DNA of 64,000 nucleotides, from positions 34,760,366 to 34,824,365 of the forward strand of contig OZ026833.1 of the NCBI GenBank assembly GCA_964023205.1. The letters are read 5' to 3'. Origin of the DNA: Lutraria lutraria (Eukaryota; Mollusca; Bivalvia; Venerida; Mactridae). The notes below the pieces were generated by a model that was given only the letters and a program-made list of their open reading frames with translations, had not been told where the DNA came from and did no database searches. Positions 47,444 to 59,582 of the stretch are shown here, in pieces (position 1 is the first letter of the stretch; each line of letters starts with the position of its first letter). The position numbers were made by a program, and so were the translations under genes.

Positions 47444-48928
47444 ATGGCGAAGAATCCACTTAAGTTGAAATGGATACGCGTGCTTGTGGTCACGGGTTTA
47501 GGATTGCTTTTTATAATTTCAATTAAACGATTATACTCGACAAACGAGGCAAGTGTACTTTTTGAATGTTGTTGACTTAAGGCTAAGGACAAGATCCACT
47601 ATATGCCGCAGTAACCACGGTGACAGTTTCTAAAGAAAAGTGCGTATTTCTCAGTTACGAAAATGGCTGAACATTTTCGATTGTATTTGTACATAATGTC
47701 CGTTCTTATGTTCATGTCTGCGTGCCAACGGACGTCAGCGTGTCCGTCCATCCATCCGTCCGTCCGTTCGTTCTTTTTTCCCTCGTGAATATGACTAAGT
47801 CGTAATAAAAAGTTGGCGTAATTTCATTTTGCTTCAAAAGAACATTTTCCTTCACGTAAAAATGATCTTTTTACTAGGCACGTGTCGAAACAGTCTTATA
47901 AGTATGATTTTAGCACAGTCCCATACACTATTTGTCATAAATCGGGACACACAGACATACATTCGGATGACCAAACGACTTTTCAGTCCCTAATCATAAC
48001 TTAATTTGTTCTATTTTAGATCGAGATTCCTGGTTTCGATGATTTAGACTTATCGAAATATCCCGACCTTGGAATAAAAGATGTCGAACAATTCCCCGAA
48101 GACGGGCCCCTGCGTGTTGAGAAAATCATTCACCAAACTTGGAAGAATGGAGACATTCCACAATTTTATGTTAACTACATGAAGTCATGGCTGAAGAATC
48201 ACCCTGACTGGACTTATATGTTTTGGACGGACGAAAGTGCGCGAAAGCTTATTGTTGATAAACACCCGGAACTACTTTCCTCGTATGATCTTTATTTAGA
48301 AAACATCCGCCGCGCAGACGCAATGCGTTATGTTATCTTATACGAATATGGCGGTGTGTATGTTGACTTAGATATGGAAAGTCTACGACCATTAGATGAA
48401 ATATTAAGAAAGTACTCATGTGTGTTGGCACAGGAGCCATACGAGCACCCGATGATTGATTCTAACGCCGAGCATTTAGTAATTAACGCTTTCATGGCAT
48501 GCAAGTCGAAACATCCGATGATGAAAATATTTATGGATTCTCTTCCGAAGTTTGCACACATGTGGAATGTTCTGGATAGCACGGGTCCACACTATTGTAC
48601 TCTTTTATACAGGGACTATGTCGCCGACAAGTCCCTGCAGCCGACAGATGAAAATGGCGTTTACCTCGCGCCGGCGGAATACTTTTTTCCGACGATTGAT
48701 CCAGCAAAATACTCGTATATGAAAGATAGGTGTTATAAGTTCGAAACCATGTCACGTGTTCAACAAGAAGCCTGCGTGTCATTAAAACTCAATGGTGTTG
48801 TAAGAGTGCCCAAGTTTTATTCATTCACGGACCATCATTGGGCACATACGTACTTCTCAAACTCAATATCCTTAAAAAGCCTAGTCAATATTAAAGATAT
48901 ATCACCGTCAGCAAAGGTGTATAAATAA
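47444..48928 (+). CDS. GT32-type glycosyltransferase (DXD sugar-binding region), type II membrane protein
   Basis: Probable Golgi glycosyltransferase using a nucleotide sugar and Mn2+. Two coding exons, 47444-47548 and 48020-48928, joined in phase 0, give 337 aa. Residues about 11-28 are a hydrophobic signal anchor after a short basic N-terminus (MAKNPLKLKW). The catalytic domain begins with VEKIIHQTWK (residues 69-77), then HPDWTYMFWTD, the RRADAMRY block (132-139), and LYEYGGVYVDLDMESLRPL with the DXD triad at 151-153. The C-terminal DHHWAHTY motif is also typical of this family. The intron uses a GC donor (GAG|GCAAGT) with a normal tag acceptor. Whether the sugar is mannose, galactose or GlcNAc cannot be read from sequence alone. 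Confidence 0.93.
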
Positions 48929-48954
48929 TTCAATTATTTCAATATATTTTTTTC

Positions 48955-49140
48955 TCCTGGGCTTAACGTTGAACCAACTGCCAGGTTTTATGTCGATTTG
49001 TGTAGCTTTGACAGTAGCAAATGGTCAAAGGCATGCGTCACGGTAAAACCACTGACCTGTCGTAAGCTAGCCGGGTCCCGGATGTGTTTCAAACTCACAG
49101 TATTGAGGCACCGTAACCACACGACCACGCCCAAATACTT
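48955..49140 (-). mobile_element. tRNA-derived SINE, family S2
   Basis: On the minus strand a tRNA-like head (gggcgtggtcgtgtggttac, with B-box-like gagtttgaaac) is followed by a body and a tail ending caacgttaagcccagga. A (c/g)gttaa(g/a)ccc tail is common in molluscan SINEs. It starts about 27 bases after the glycosyltransferase stop, so it may lie in its 3' UTR. Confidence 0.6.
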
Positions 49141-49849
49141 TGAGAAATGTTTTCTACGTAGAAACCCAGGGTTTCGGAACGGTTATGTTCCGTGATATAG
49201 AGGTTTAAAAGACGTGAAAAGCCGTATAGAATAAGTATATGAACTATATGTTGTATTGAATGAGTTAACACATAGTGCTTTCTGTACGTTATACGTAAGT
49301 GTAGTTATTTTTTATACTGTATTGAACATTCTTGCTATACAAACCAGCTCTGACAGTCTGGATGCTTAAGTTTATTTTTTCAATTTATTTGACGTAACTA
49401 TATTACAGACAGAAAATCTCAATATTAAAACCGCCATTTGGACAGAGGTAATACAAATTATACGCAGTAGTAAGGGAGGTAACTACAGTTTGATATTGAT
49501 TGAATTGAATATCGAGTGACCTCCCTTGTATACACCGAGGCATTGTTTCAAACAAGTTTATTGAAACGTTTGTTACAGATATTTTGTCCAATATGTCCGT
49601 CAACTATACCGGTATGTGGCTCCATCACTATTTGTTTTAATCATTTGTTTATTGCTTATATACATTAAATGTGAATACTTTAACAACTGCATACCATGAT
49701 GCTTTTCATGTGTATATTTATTACGTGTGATCTTCTGATTTATTTTATTTACATTGATTTTATACGACATAAATAAACTAAATAATACGATAATTTATTT
49801 GGCTTTGTTGTGATGCTGTTTTAGCGCAGACGGAATCAGTGGATATTTC

Positions 49850-50085
49850 CTCCGGGTTTAACGTCTCTTAAACAGCGAGAGTAATTTTGGAGACTTTTCA
49901 ATCTTTGATGGTAGCGTCAGACCCCCATGTGTACACTCCAGTAAAACTACTGAGCTACCTTGAACTATCCAGACAATTTCACATGTTAACTATCTCTGGT
50001 CTTAGGCGAGATTCAAACCCACAGCGGTGAGGGGTTTGTTATTACTGGTCAGAGACCATAAGCCACTCGACCACGGAGGCCGCAT
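49850..50085 (-). mobile_element. tRNA-derived SINE with class-II head
   Basis: Minus strand: head gcggcctccgtggtcgagtg, an arm gtctctgaccag, a B-box-like gggtttgaatctcgc, and a tail gagacgttaaacccggagga. The head matches family S1, the tail differs. Confidence 0.65.
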
Positions 50086-50240
50086 CTTAAACAGTGCTGA
50101 ATGACCAATGTTCACCCAAAGTACTTGAACTGTAATATTCTCCACAATTGAAAAATGAATAACAAGCCTTGGTCGCTTGATCATTGCTTTAATAAAATTC
50201 TATAAAAGTGCTGACTATCACACATTACGGTATGTATATA

Positions 50241-50500
50241 CCCGCCTCCGTGGTCCAGTGGTTAAGGTCGGTGACTTCAAATCACTGTAACCTCTCACTG
50301 ATAGAGGGTCGTGTGTTCGAGCCCAGCCACCGACCATGACTCTTTATATGAGAAAGTAGGCAGTTGCTCACGGAGGATGGGAGTCTAGTACTGGTTCTTC
50401 CCAGGAACACTGCTTATATAGATGAACTGTCCGCCTCATATGCCTCTGACTGTAGAAAAGGGGGCGTAAAACCCGAATCAAACCAACAAACAAATACAAA
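50241..50500 (+). mobile_element. class-II tRNA-derived SINE S1, copy 2
   Basis: Head cctccgtggtccagtggtta (A box), anticodon arm ggtga-cttcaaa-tcact with TCA in the anticodon position, long variable arm cctct..agagg, and B box gtgttcgagccc. The body includes ggatgggagtctagtactgg, ttcttcccaggaac and gaactgtccgcctcatatg; the tail is gggcgtaaaaccc with an A/C-rich end. Same parts in the same order as at 54.68 and 36.7 kb. Confidence 0.85.
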
Positions 50501-51104
50501 CAATCTTATCTTAATAAAGTATTTAATATTATCATCAGCATCAGCAACAACATCATCAGCAATTTCATCACTGAAGATTCGAACCTTACACTTCTTAACT
50601 GAATGAATGCTTTCGATTGTAGGATACTTTGGAGTCTTCCAGGCACTAAATATGCACATAAAATTCAATACAACCTATTTATTGTATTTTATTCTAGAGC
50701 GTGAGTTACAATTAACTGAGATTTGAACATAAACGTCATAATTAATGATACCCTTCTAATTACTAGTAAGATATTCATGCACATCCTTGTTACTTGGTCA
50801 TGCATATTTTATATGTTTGTAAGAATTTATTTAATCATTGCGTGATTTCTGTAAATTCTCTATTTAATTATTGGATCTTGGATAGTGTGAGATTCTTTTT
50901 TCTCTTCACGCGTATTTTCATTCAAATGGCTTCGTTCTATCGACTAAAAGCAAGACTTTCAGAATTAGCACAACAACAACGTTCTGGTCACCATAGTTAC
51001 GTAATTTTGTCGTGATTTTCATACGAATGTACTTGAAAATGACTTTTTCGTACTTATCTATTACGTCGCGTTTAACGCCATTTTCAACATTATTTCAGTT
51101 ATAT

Positions 51105-51345
51105 CGTGGCGGGCAGTTATCCTAACCAGCTTCCTTGGATTAACCAGTACTAACAAAATCCCACACACAAGCTATCAGTAATACGAAGTTACCCCAATTA
51201 AATCAGTGGTGGGGGTCTAGTCAATTAAGATGTCATATCGTCAGTCAAATTTATCAAGTACAGTGTGAACCTCGCCCGGAGTTCGAACTCACAACCTTTT
51301 GATCAATAGACCAACGCTCTAACCACCGAGCTAACCGGGTCGGCT
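51105..51345 (-). mobile_element. tRNA-derived SINE-like repeat
   Basis: Minus strand: agccgacccggttagctcgg tggttagag (A box) and gtgagttcgaactcc (B box), anticodon-like loop in ggtctattgatc, followed by about 170 bases of non-tRNA body. No second copy in the window. Confidence 0.6.
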
Positions 51346-52472
51346 GACTTTTTCTTACATTATTATTTTTCAATTAAATAAGTCGACAGACACTATAAGG
51401 AATGATGTAAACTTTCTACTGTGTATCATATAATAACGGTCATTAAGTATTTGACCGGACTATGAGCGACTTGATCATGTATTACACGTGTGACTCAGTG
51501 AGACTTGTTCTGCTTTCAAAGGCAAGTATTTCAGTTGAATTCCTTCCGATTAAAGCTCCCCGGGTTGCTCTAATTGGTGAATGACACTCTTTTAAATGGG
51601 GAGCTGTATGTTGAAAAAAGCATGTGCAAAGGCGAATACAGCTCATATTCACTTTGGTGACGTTCAAAGTGATGATATAAAGTTAAGACGGACATCAGAC
51701 AGACAGACAGACAAGCAAACGGATAGACAGACGTTTACACAAGGCCAATTTTGTTATGTTATCATTTGACTTTTTTTTTGGTAATGTTAACTCACAATAC
51801 ACTCTAAGGCCTGAAGGACAAACGGACGGACAATTTCATCCCTACCTGGATACTAGTATTGCATTGTAAATGCGTATCTTGTCGTCACCTTCTCGTAATT
51901 TTGTATATATATACGAGTACAACGAACTAATCATCAAATTATCTATGAATTTTATTTTGCGTCAGATAATTTGGATCTCTATCCGAGGAAAGCAACAGTT
52001 TCTCCAAATACTAGTATAGCTTCTTATTTAGTACGGGAGCTACATTCGTCGAAAAGAGCTCCATAGGGAGATGTGTATGAAAACGTTTTGGAATAAAACT
52101 CCCCGGAGAGCTATATCCGAAAGGGTGCGGCATTGCAGTCTTAACTGAATTATTTACTGGATTCTAAGGGCATTGTCTCGTTTAAATGAGTGCATATTTG
52201 ATATATTTAATACGACAGTCTCCAGTTACGAACAATGTGATCATTTTCTTGATGTATGCCATCAATTGACGCCCTACAAGTACATTTATTTTAAATTGCT
52301 TGGCCATAAATAGTTCAGGAAGAAACGGTATTCCGTACGACGACAGTCACCCAGTGTAATAACTTCGGACTCTGTACTGGTGCCCTGTTCTGAATACAGT
52401 AGAAACTCTATAATATGAGCTCATACAAACAAGAAAATGCTTTAATTCTTCATATTCGTCTGGTTCCGGTCT

Positions 52473-52631
52473 TCATTCATAAATGATATGCATACTTTCC
52501 TCTATAAATATATTTCTTATCCAATAACCTTTCCATTCTAGACTTATTCCTTGGTCCGTTCGAGTCCGGATTGTCAAAGTTCCGTCGTATTTGCAGATAC
52601 GGAAAACTGTGAATTCTCTCAACTTTATTGC
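52473..52631 (-). CDS. candidate terminal exon, unknown protein
   Basis: A minus-strand reading frame follows a good acceptor (tttccaaatgcag) and reads AIKLREFTVFRICKYDGTLT and IRTRTDQGISLEWKGYWIRN, then 12 more residues to a TGA stop: 52 residues in phase 0. The mixed charged and aromatic composition is unlike chance ORFs nearby. I do not recognise the family and find no upstream exon on the minus strand within the window, so the gene may start outside it or the call may be wrong. Confidence 0.3.
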   Translation of the reverse strand, partial: AIKLREFTVFRICKYDGTLTIRTRTDQGISLEWKGYWIRNIFIEESMHIIYE

Positions 52632-53529
52632 CTGCATTTGGAAAAAACTCGATATTGCAAGTTTTGTCAAAGATTTACAATCGGTTAACGACCTGGAATA
52701 GAATACATTGTCCTCGGATGAACCATTTTTTGTCAGCTGTTTACAAACTATTCGCTACTTCACAGATGAGATAAACGCTAGAGGAGGACTTCGTGAAATA
52801 TCCCGTGGTGTCTATTTATGCCCTCTTTGGTTGATGCGATATTGAACAGTTAATTTTCCCCAGAAGTTCACAGCAATTTTCACTTCTGATTCATTTGTGA
52901 ACTAGTTATTTTCCCATTTGAACTCAAATCCCAAAGCTAACTGTTTTACTTTCTACGTTTGTACGATTCATCAGTCAGTGTTTGTACCGACCTCCGCTTT
53001 GTAATTTTCTAAATCGTTGACAACAGTATCGCCGTGTTAATGTCGTTTTATCGTGCATGCGCTTGAGGAAAGTATAGACGCGCTGCGCGGTGAAAATACA
53101 AATATAATTAAATGATAAAAACCGATTCTCATTGTTTAACTTTTTTATCTAATACATTCCAGAAGTTTTGATTTGATATTATCATCCCACGGGGCTAGCA
53201 TTTCTTAATGATAAATTACTTCAGAGACCTGGGGAACTGTGAATATACAAAATTAGATCTTCCCTTATAGACAGCCTATGGTAATTATGTCTCAATTAAT
53301 TTTCATTTGAATGGAAAATATTCTAGCGGTAATTAATACAGAGATAATGGGGATCTCTGATTGTGCCTCCAGTAAGTGTGTTCTCCTATCAATCAGCAGT
53401 TAAGATAACACAACATTACTATAAGCTAAATCACTATGAATTTGAATGTTTTAATTTTTTTTCCATTTCAGTAGGTTTAACGCAGTTTTTCAACGACATT
53501 TCAGACTTGTTCACTTAACCAGTTTTCCT

Positions 53530-53690
53530 TGCAGGTAACTGTATCATGAATAGATTATAAAAATATGAAAAAAAAAAAAAATATTTATTACTACATTAAT
53601 TTTGTATATTAATATAGTAATAAATATATTTAAAAAAAATTTTTTTTTTCATACATTTTTTATAATCTATTCATGATACAGTTACCTGTG
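53530..53690. mobile_element. palindromic hAT-like MITE, copy 2 (161 bp)
   Basis: Ends tgcaggtaactgtatcatga and tcatgatacagttacctgtg, with the inverted repeat running about 40 bases inward. It is flanked by an exact 8-bp duplication, gttttcct (53522-53529 and 53691-53698). The outer part matches the copy at 6.18 kb; the A/T-rich centre differs in length. Confidence 0.9.
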
Positions 53691-53814
53691 GTTTTCCTGG
53701 ACTGTATTCTAACCAATACCAACTTCCACTTCCAAACTGAGACGCTGGCGACTTCTCCACATATATAATAGAAGAAAGTCGACAGGTTGGTCATGATTTC
53801 ATACAAGGATATGT

Positions 53815-53890
53815 CATGTCGCGACCTAGATTCAAACCTGGATTGCCGGGTTACAGTCCAGCACCTTGTAATACTGAGACGCAATAATAG
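53815..53890 (-). repeat. tRNA-like SINE fragment
   Basis: Minus strand carries ggtttgaatctaggtcgcga (B-box-like) with ctggactgtaacccgg before it. Too short for a family call. Confidence 0.4.
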
Positions 53891-54684
53891 TAACACATGG
53901 TTCAGAGAAAGCATTTTAAAAACTTCCTAGAGATGCAAATATGGCGGAGTCTGCATTTTATTCGTTTTACATTTATGTTGTCAAGAATAAAATCAATGGA
54001 AGACATTGACATATATTCGGATATCAGTCTTGCATAAAAGCAACCGGCGATATAATGCATGGATATGTTATTCTTCAATTAAGTTAAACTCGGGTTTCGA
54101 ATAGATATACATGTAGTTCGTACTGGAGCGTTTAGGACAAGTTGGCACTCGAATCACTAGGACGTCAGTAAAAGCTGAATGAAAAAAGTCTAGAAAATAC
54201 TTGTACATGTATAATGTAAGACGGCCATTTGACGAATTTCTGATTGATAAATTCTGTTCATCTCCATTACCTATATATATTTGTGCAACTTGTGTATGAT
54301 TCTTTGTTTAAAAAGTTATGTCCAATTTTGTTCATTTTATCGTTTAATTGTAAATTACGTTGACAGTTTATGTTTGTATTTATGTATGTAGATGATGTAC
54401 CATGTACAAATCTGAATAAAAATATATGTCTGTCTGAAATTTAATTAATTTTTTTTCATCTACTAAAATGTACTCAGACAAAATCGCAGACTCAAAATCC
54501 GACAAGCGACAATAAGACAATCAGACAATCTTGAGGGGGCAGTACCTAATCTCAAATCTCAATTCCATTCCCCAGAAAACTTTCCTCAGATTTCTCCATA
54601 CCAATTCCTACCTTAACATTGTACCATAATAATGAAAGACAAAATACTCCCTTATGGTACCGACTTGTAACAGTCTGTAACTGA

Positions 54685-54935
54685 CCCGCCTCCGTGGTCA
54701 AGTGGTTAATGTGGCTGAATTCAAATAACTGTAACCCCTCACTGATAGAGGGTGGTGGGTTCGAGTCCCGCTACCAACCATGTCTCTTTATGTGAGAAAG
54801 TTGACAGTTGCTTACGGAGTATGGAAGTCTAAGACTGGTTCTTCCCAGGAACGATAATTAGGTGAACTGTCCGCCTTATATGACTCTGACTGTTGAAAAG
54901 GGACGTAAAACTGGATAAAACAACAACAATAACAA
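54685..54935 (+). mobile_element. class-II tRNA-derived SINE S1, copy 3
   Basis: Head cccgcctccgtggtcaagtg, anticodon loop attcaaa (again TCA), variable arm ccctcactgatagaggg, B box gggttcgagtccc, then ggttcttcccaggaac, gaactgtccgccttatatg and tail gggacgtaaaactgg, ending in acaacaacaa repeats. Confidence 0.85.
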
Positions 54936-55384
54936 CAACAATAGTCTGTAACAATGCTACAACGTGGTAGGGTAAATCGTTTGGGGACTCAATGTATTTT
55001 GCATAGAAAACTACATGTATGGTGTTTGAACACAGTCAGGTCAATTATGGTATTATAAAAGTAAACAAAATAATAAATTAAATCATTATCAGGCATATTT
55101 TGTATCATTTCGCTTTTTTATAATTATTACAGAAACACCAAAAAATAATTTGAGACTTGACTTCGGAGAGCGATCTTAAGTTTTATACCCGTAGTCACAG
55201 ACAGCAGTAGTCGTACAATCAGTTATATGATGTCCAATTCGCAATTCGACGGGTTTCAAATTTTAAAACGCTCGCAAGTTTGAAACAAACATTCTTAGCT
55301 GGTCAACTCAATAAAGTGTTCAACTTTAATCTGGTCAAATGGAGTTTTGTATTGGTCTTTCTAGTTTAAACTTCTTAAATTCTT

Positions 55385-55543
55385 ACTACTCTCGGTGACT
55401 GCTTCCTGGAATCTGACCAGTGCTCGCACCGAAAGAAGGGATTGTGAAGGTTCTGGTCAAGTTCCGCCACTTACAGGATTCGAACCTGCAACCTCCGGGT
55501 AAGGAGCCCGACGCCCTAACCCTACACCACTGCTCCCCCCAGT
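55385..55543 (-). mobile_element. tRNA-derived SINE-like repeat
   Basis: Minus strand: gggggagcagtggtgtaggg (A-box region), a cgggctccttacccgg arm and gcaggttcgaatcctg (B box), followed by about 90 bases of body with cactggtcagattccagg. Confidence 0.65.
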
Positions 55544-55549
55544 GTTGTA

Positions 55550-56860
55550 TTGGTCTTTCTCTGTCATGTTTTCCCTTTTAAATGAGGTAAATTATGCATC
55601 TCAGTGAATAAGTCATTTATTTTTGCTTTCAATCTTCATATTGGTGAACCAGGACCGCTGTAATTAATCTTCGTATTCGGAATCCTTACGATTCACAAAT
55701 ATATTTTTTTCATTTCCTAAATCCTTTCGAACCCTAGAGGATAGTTATTATTATAGGCAAATTTCTCTAATTTAAAATGATTTAAACGTCTAAAGAACTG
55801 ATTCGGAACGACACAAAAGAGCACAGAAAGTCAATGCATACGTAAATGAAATTCAACTCCTTCCATATTTTTTCATTTCAAATTGACGCCGGACGAATTT
55901 CAACATGACATTAATAAATGGCAAACACACGATGTGATGTTTAATGTGGTGATTCCCCTGATATTCGTGAACATTGATCGCAAATAAGTCACGTAATCAG
56001 TTTCAAAACATTAATTACAAATTATTATAGAATCTGGATTTTGTATATACAAATTTAATGAGCTAGATTTACAAAGCACATCGAATGTTCATATTGTTTC
56101 CCGTGTCTGATATCTAACACCACCGCTATCTGTTTGCTGTGACACCACAAGTGGAAACAATTGTTTTGTTTGAATGGTTTAATATTTCGTAATAAATTCT
56201 GATTGGTTCGAGGATGGTTCGAGAGACCACTCCCCATATCTCTGTAAAGGAAAATAGCAGTTTTCAGTATATGATCGGAAGATGAGTAATTCACAAACAC
56301 GATCAAGATGACCAGCTTGTATGCAAAAAGATAAGATATAAATTATATAATCCTCCCAGCTCCCCCACCTCCAAAAGTCGTTAACTCGAAAGAACGAAAT
56401 ACGGTAGATAGGTCGCAAAATTTTTTTTGCTATTTTTCCTAAGCGTACCTTGCACAGTCTAGAGTGCATATTTGGGTGTTCTTTGTAAATAAGAAATCTA
56501 AAAGGAGCAGTAGAACCTTTAGCGGTCTTATTACAAAGAATACCCAAATATGCACTTGAAACGTCTTAGTGCTCCGCGTGCGCACTGTGTACGAAGTCGT
56601 TCTTCAAAGATAAACAGTTAGAAAGCCGATTTTATATTTTATTAAGATAAGAAAGCCAACAATTAAAACAAAATCCTTGTCACTGATTGGACAAGAAAGT
56701 GCAAAGCGAGCACTTATCACACTTAAAAGAAACGGGTTGTCTCAAAATATCTTCGAACTTACGATTTGACAGTTAAATACTTTAGGGAAGATTCCCCAAA
56801 AAAGAAGGGTCGTTGGTTACAATAAACAACAAATCTATACAAATAAAATTTGATAAACAG
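55550..56860. other. gene-free stretch
   Basis: No exon recognised. A 122-codon minus-strand ORF at 56179-56547 has no recognisable motif and no convincing splice sites. Confidence 0.4.
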
Positions 56861-56867
56861 TACAACC

Positions 56868-57044
56868 TATCCGGAGCGGTCCTCTCTTGAGCAACAACCT
56901 CCCTTCAACAACAGAAAGATTTTTCCCCACCTCATGATTTTTATATGAATATAATCTTTCTTGGACAACAACCTACCAACAACAATTTAACATAATTTTG
57001 ATACCGGTACAACTAAAGGGTGTTGCTTTGGAGTGGTTTCACTG
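56868..57044. mobile_element. TA-type MITE, family M1
   Basis: Left end cagtacaacctatccggagc and right end ggagtggtttcactg, followed by TA. Internal ccctctcttgagcaacaacc and caacaaca blocks define the family. About 177 bp, no ORF. Confidence 0.75.
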
Positions 57045-57343
57045 TACTGTAAAACAATATTCTGTGTATAGAGACCATCTGTCAGTACATAACAAAGTTT
57101 GATTCTTACTCTAAGCATTATCAGAATAGTCTATTCTTTTTATAAAAACTATCTCTTACACAGAGTACAAATGTATTTGTTCTACTGTAATCCTGATATT
57201 TAGTCTTCAAGGCGTGATTTAACTGTATATAAAAGCATTATACCACTCTCTTAATAATTGTTATAAATACAGTGAAACATTGTTATAATGTATTCGAATA
57301 GTAAAGTATCAGATATACTAGTTGTAAAATATATACATGTGTA

Positions 57344-57517
57344 CAGTACAACCTCTCCAAAAAACACCTTCTGGGAGTAGTACAAATGCGTTGTTATTGA
57401 TAGGTTATTGTCCTGGTGAGGTAAAATTAATAGTTAAATCGTGCAGTGGGGAAAACATACTGTTGTTGAAGGGAGGTTGTTGCTCATGAGAGGGCCGCTG
57501 TGGAGAGGTTGTACAGT
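57344..57517. mobile_element. TA-type MITE, family M1 (reversed copy)
   Basis: Left end cagtacaacctctccaaaaa and right end ggagaggttgtac..ta; internal gttgttgaagggaggttgtt is the reverse complement of the block in the copy 470 bp upstream. The two copies are head-to-head. Confidence 0.75.
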
Positions 57518-57529
57518 ACATGTAATTAT

Positions 57530-58620
57530 TTTCATCGACCAAACCTATCTTTTTCCGTTGTAAAATATTACCATAGCAAAATCTACGCCAACGAAACGAC
57601 AACCCGGATTTTTAAGCAGCACGTTTAATGTAGCTAAGTATTGAAACTAAAGTTAAAAGTTAATGTATAAGGTACCAACGCTGAATGGATACTACTTTTA
57701 GCATTTCGGACCCTAAGTTAAGAATTTACATGGCATCAGTTATACATACTGGAATAAATAGCGCTTGTAGAAATTACTAGTTTTAGAATGATAGATGTAG
57801 AGATAGTGGCTATCGAAGCAATAAATTGGCAACTAATCAGGTTAGATCATCTCGAGGCCCACTCAAATGACTACTAAGAGCGGAGAGCAGATCAAGAGCA
57901 CACCTACCGTCGCCACGTGACCTGGGCATGTTCCCGGAAAATTAGCTACTTGATCTAACATACGATCCTTATTAAATGCTGCTATGATACAAAAGGGTTA
58001 TAACGGTTTTTATATGTTGAAATCTTGTCAGCTGGAATTCTTTCAACGGGTAATTCACCAATAAAACAATCCGCCATTTTGCTCATTCAATATTCATGCG
58101 CGGTGAATTGCAATGGGAAGCCTAATAACATACGCGAGGCGTTCAATGGCTCCGCGGAATATATATTGGCTCTATTTGATGTCTTTAGAGAGTTTATACG
58201 TTCGCAATATGTCGGTTTTATGAATAATTGAAACCTTTTCCTCCGTGTCGGAGATGTTCAGGTAGATTCGAAGCCTTTTACGGTGTTACCTGGTTTAATG
58301 TTCATTCTCACGAGAATTCCAGTCAGTCCAAAACTCCAAAACTGGCAGCTTGTTTACTTGACGACAATCATTACTCGATGGTATGAGAGTCTAGATTCGT
58401 GGAAACGTAATTGTATAGATATCAAATTGTTGACTCAACTATTGAAATCAAATCGCATTAGTAACTTGATCTCTCGCTGCATTTTAAATGTTTCTGTTCG
58501 TCGAAATATTACTCCCGGCATCAACTTTGGATAAAAAAAACGTTCCACATTTTTTTTACTTTGCGTGCTGCTCGTGATGTTTTCCGTCGAGTTAAGCTAA
58601 CATTTCATGCGTCCGCACGA
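57530..58620. other. gene-free stretch
   Basis: Less AT-rich around 57840-57960 and 58020-58530, with overlapping ORFs of 65-85 codons in different frames and no recognisable motif. Confidence 0.4.
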
Positions 58621-58626
58621 GTTTTT

Positions 58627-58641
58627 GGGGGGGGGGGGGGG
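58627..58641. repeat. poly-G tract (15 bases)
   Basis: An uninterrupted G run followed by cgggggg. Confidence 0.9.
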
Positions 58642-58722
58642 CGGGGGGTATGTTTGTAAAACCAAGTATTCAAATGCTTTGAGTAAATACGTGTGTTTAA
58701 AAAAAACAAGTCAGTCACATTC

Positions 58723-59085
58723 ATCGTTTAAAATTATCGTCCAATTAGTGAAATCTCACATACATTGTATAACGCCTACACTGTAGATAATTTAATTAAA
58801 AATGACGTTTTAAAACACTTTGATAGATCTGTTAAACGTAAGCTTATTAAATATTCTTACAATCCATTAGGGTCACGATCTGTTTCAATGTTAACTTACA
58901 AAAGCGTTTACGTATATGACCATAAGGTCAGTAGTACTGGCATTGTTCGAGATCTCGATCCACAACGGGTATTCAAAAGAAACGAATCAAAATTTTATAA
59001 ACATTGCCATTATATTTACATGAGTTTCAACCAGAATAGAGAATTGATAGAGGGATCATCAACGTACGAGGGAAAAGATACCTAG
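58723..59085 (+). CDS. weak candidate exon, unknown protein
   Basis: An open frame of about 120 codons runs from a stop near 58721 to TAG at 59083-59085. It has no ATG before the middle of the frame, so if real it is an exon. It reads YNAYTVDNLIKNDVLKHFDR and later GIVRDLDPQRVFKRNESKFY. The charge balance is protein-like, but no family is recognised and no strong acceptor is seen upstream. Confidence 0.2.
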
Positions 59086-59567
59086 CAATTCTTGAATAAA
59101 ATATAGGCGGATCTAATAAAATTTTCAGTATTTAACACAAACATAGTAACTCATTATAAATCCCGGCCATTTGCTTGAATAATACGATTCCCATCGGTTG
59201 TGCTTGTAAAAGTAAAACTTTCAATTATTTTGGATATATTTGTTTATTTAAATCGTTCTAACTCACAAGGTATAGTTTCGCATTTTTAACGCGATGGTCA
59301 CATTACGGACAGTTTAAATTTGGTATGAAATTTGTATCGTTTATATAAAATATTTATGAGATATTCTTATAAACAAGTTTAGGACCGGCTGACAACAGTC
59401 TTGGGTTCGATTCTGAATATGTTCCTGTACAAGAACCATTCTAAGTTTGTGTTGGACTATCAATAGTTTTAGCAGTTTTAGTAATATTTCCACGTGTTAA
59501 AGGCAAAGTCTAATGTTGGGTGCAATAACTTAATTTGAAATTGATTGAATAACTGGGTGATATTTTT

Positions 59568-59582
59568 GGGGGGGGGGGGGGG
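59568..59582. repeat. poly-G tract (15 bases)
   Basis: An uninterrupted G run. Confidence 0.9.

Noticed and set aside
48328..48782. Two antisense frames of 83-84 codons
   Set aside because: They lie opposite the conserved glycosyltransferase exon, whose motifs explain the sequence.
53660..53914. 84-codon minus-strand frame
   Set aside because: Covers the end of the hAT-like MITE and a tRNA-like fragment; the open frame is accidental.
56179..56547. 122-codon minus-strand frame
   Set aside because: No recognisable domain, overlapping shorter frame in another phase, and no convincing splice sites.
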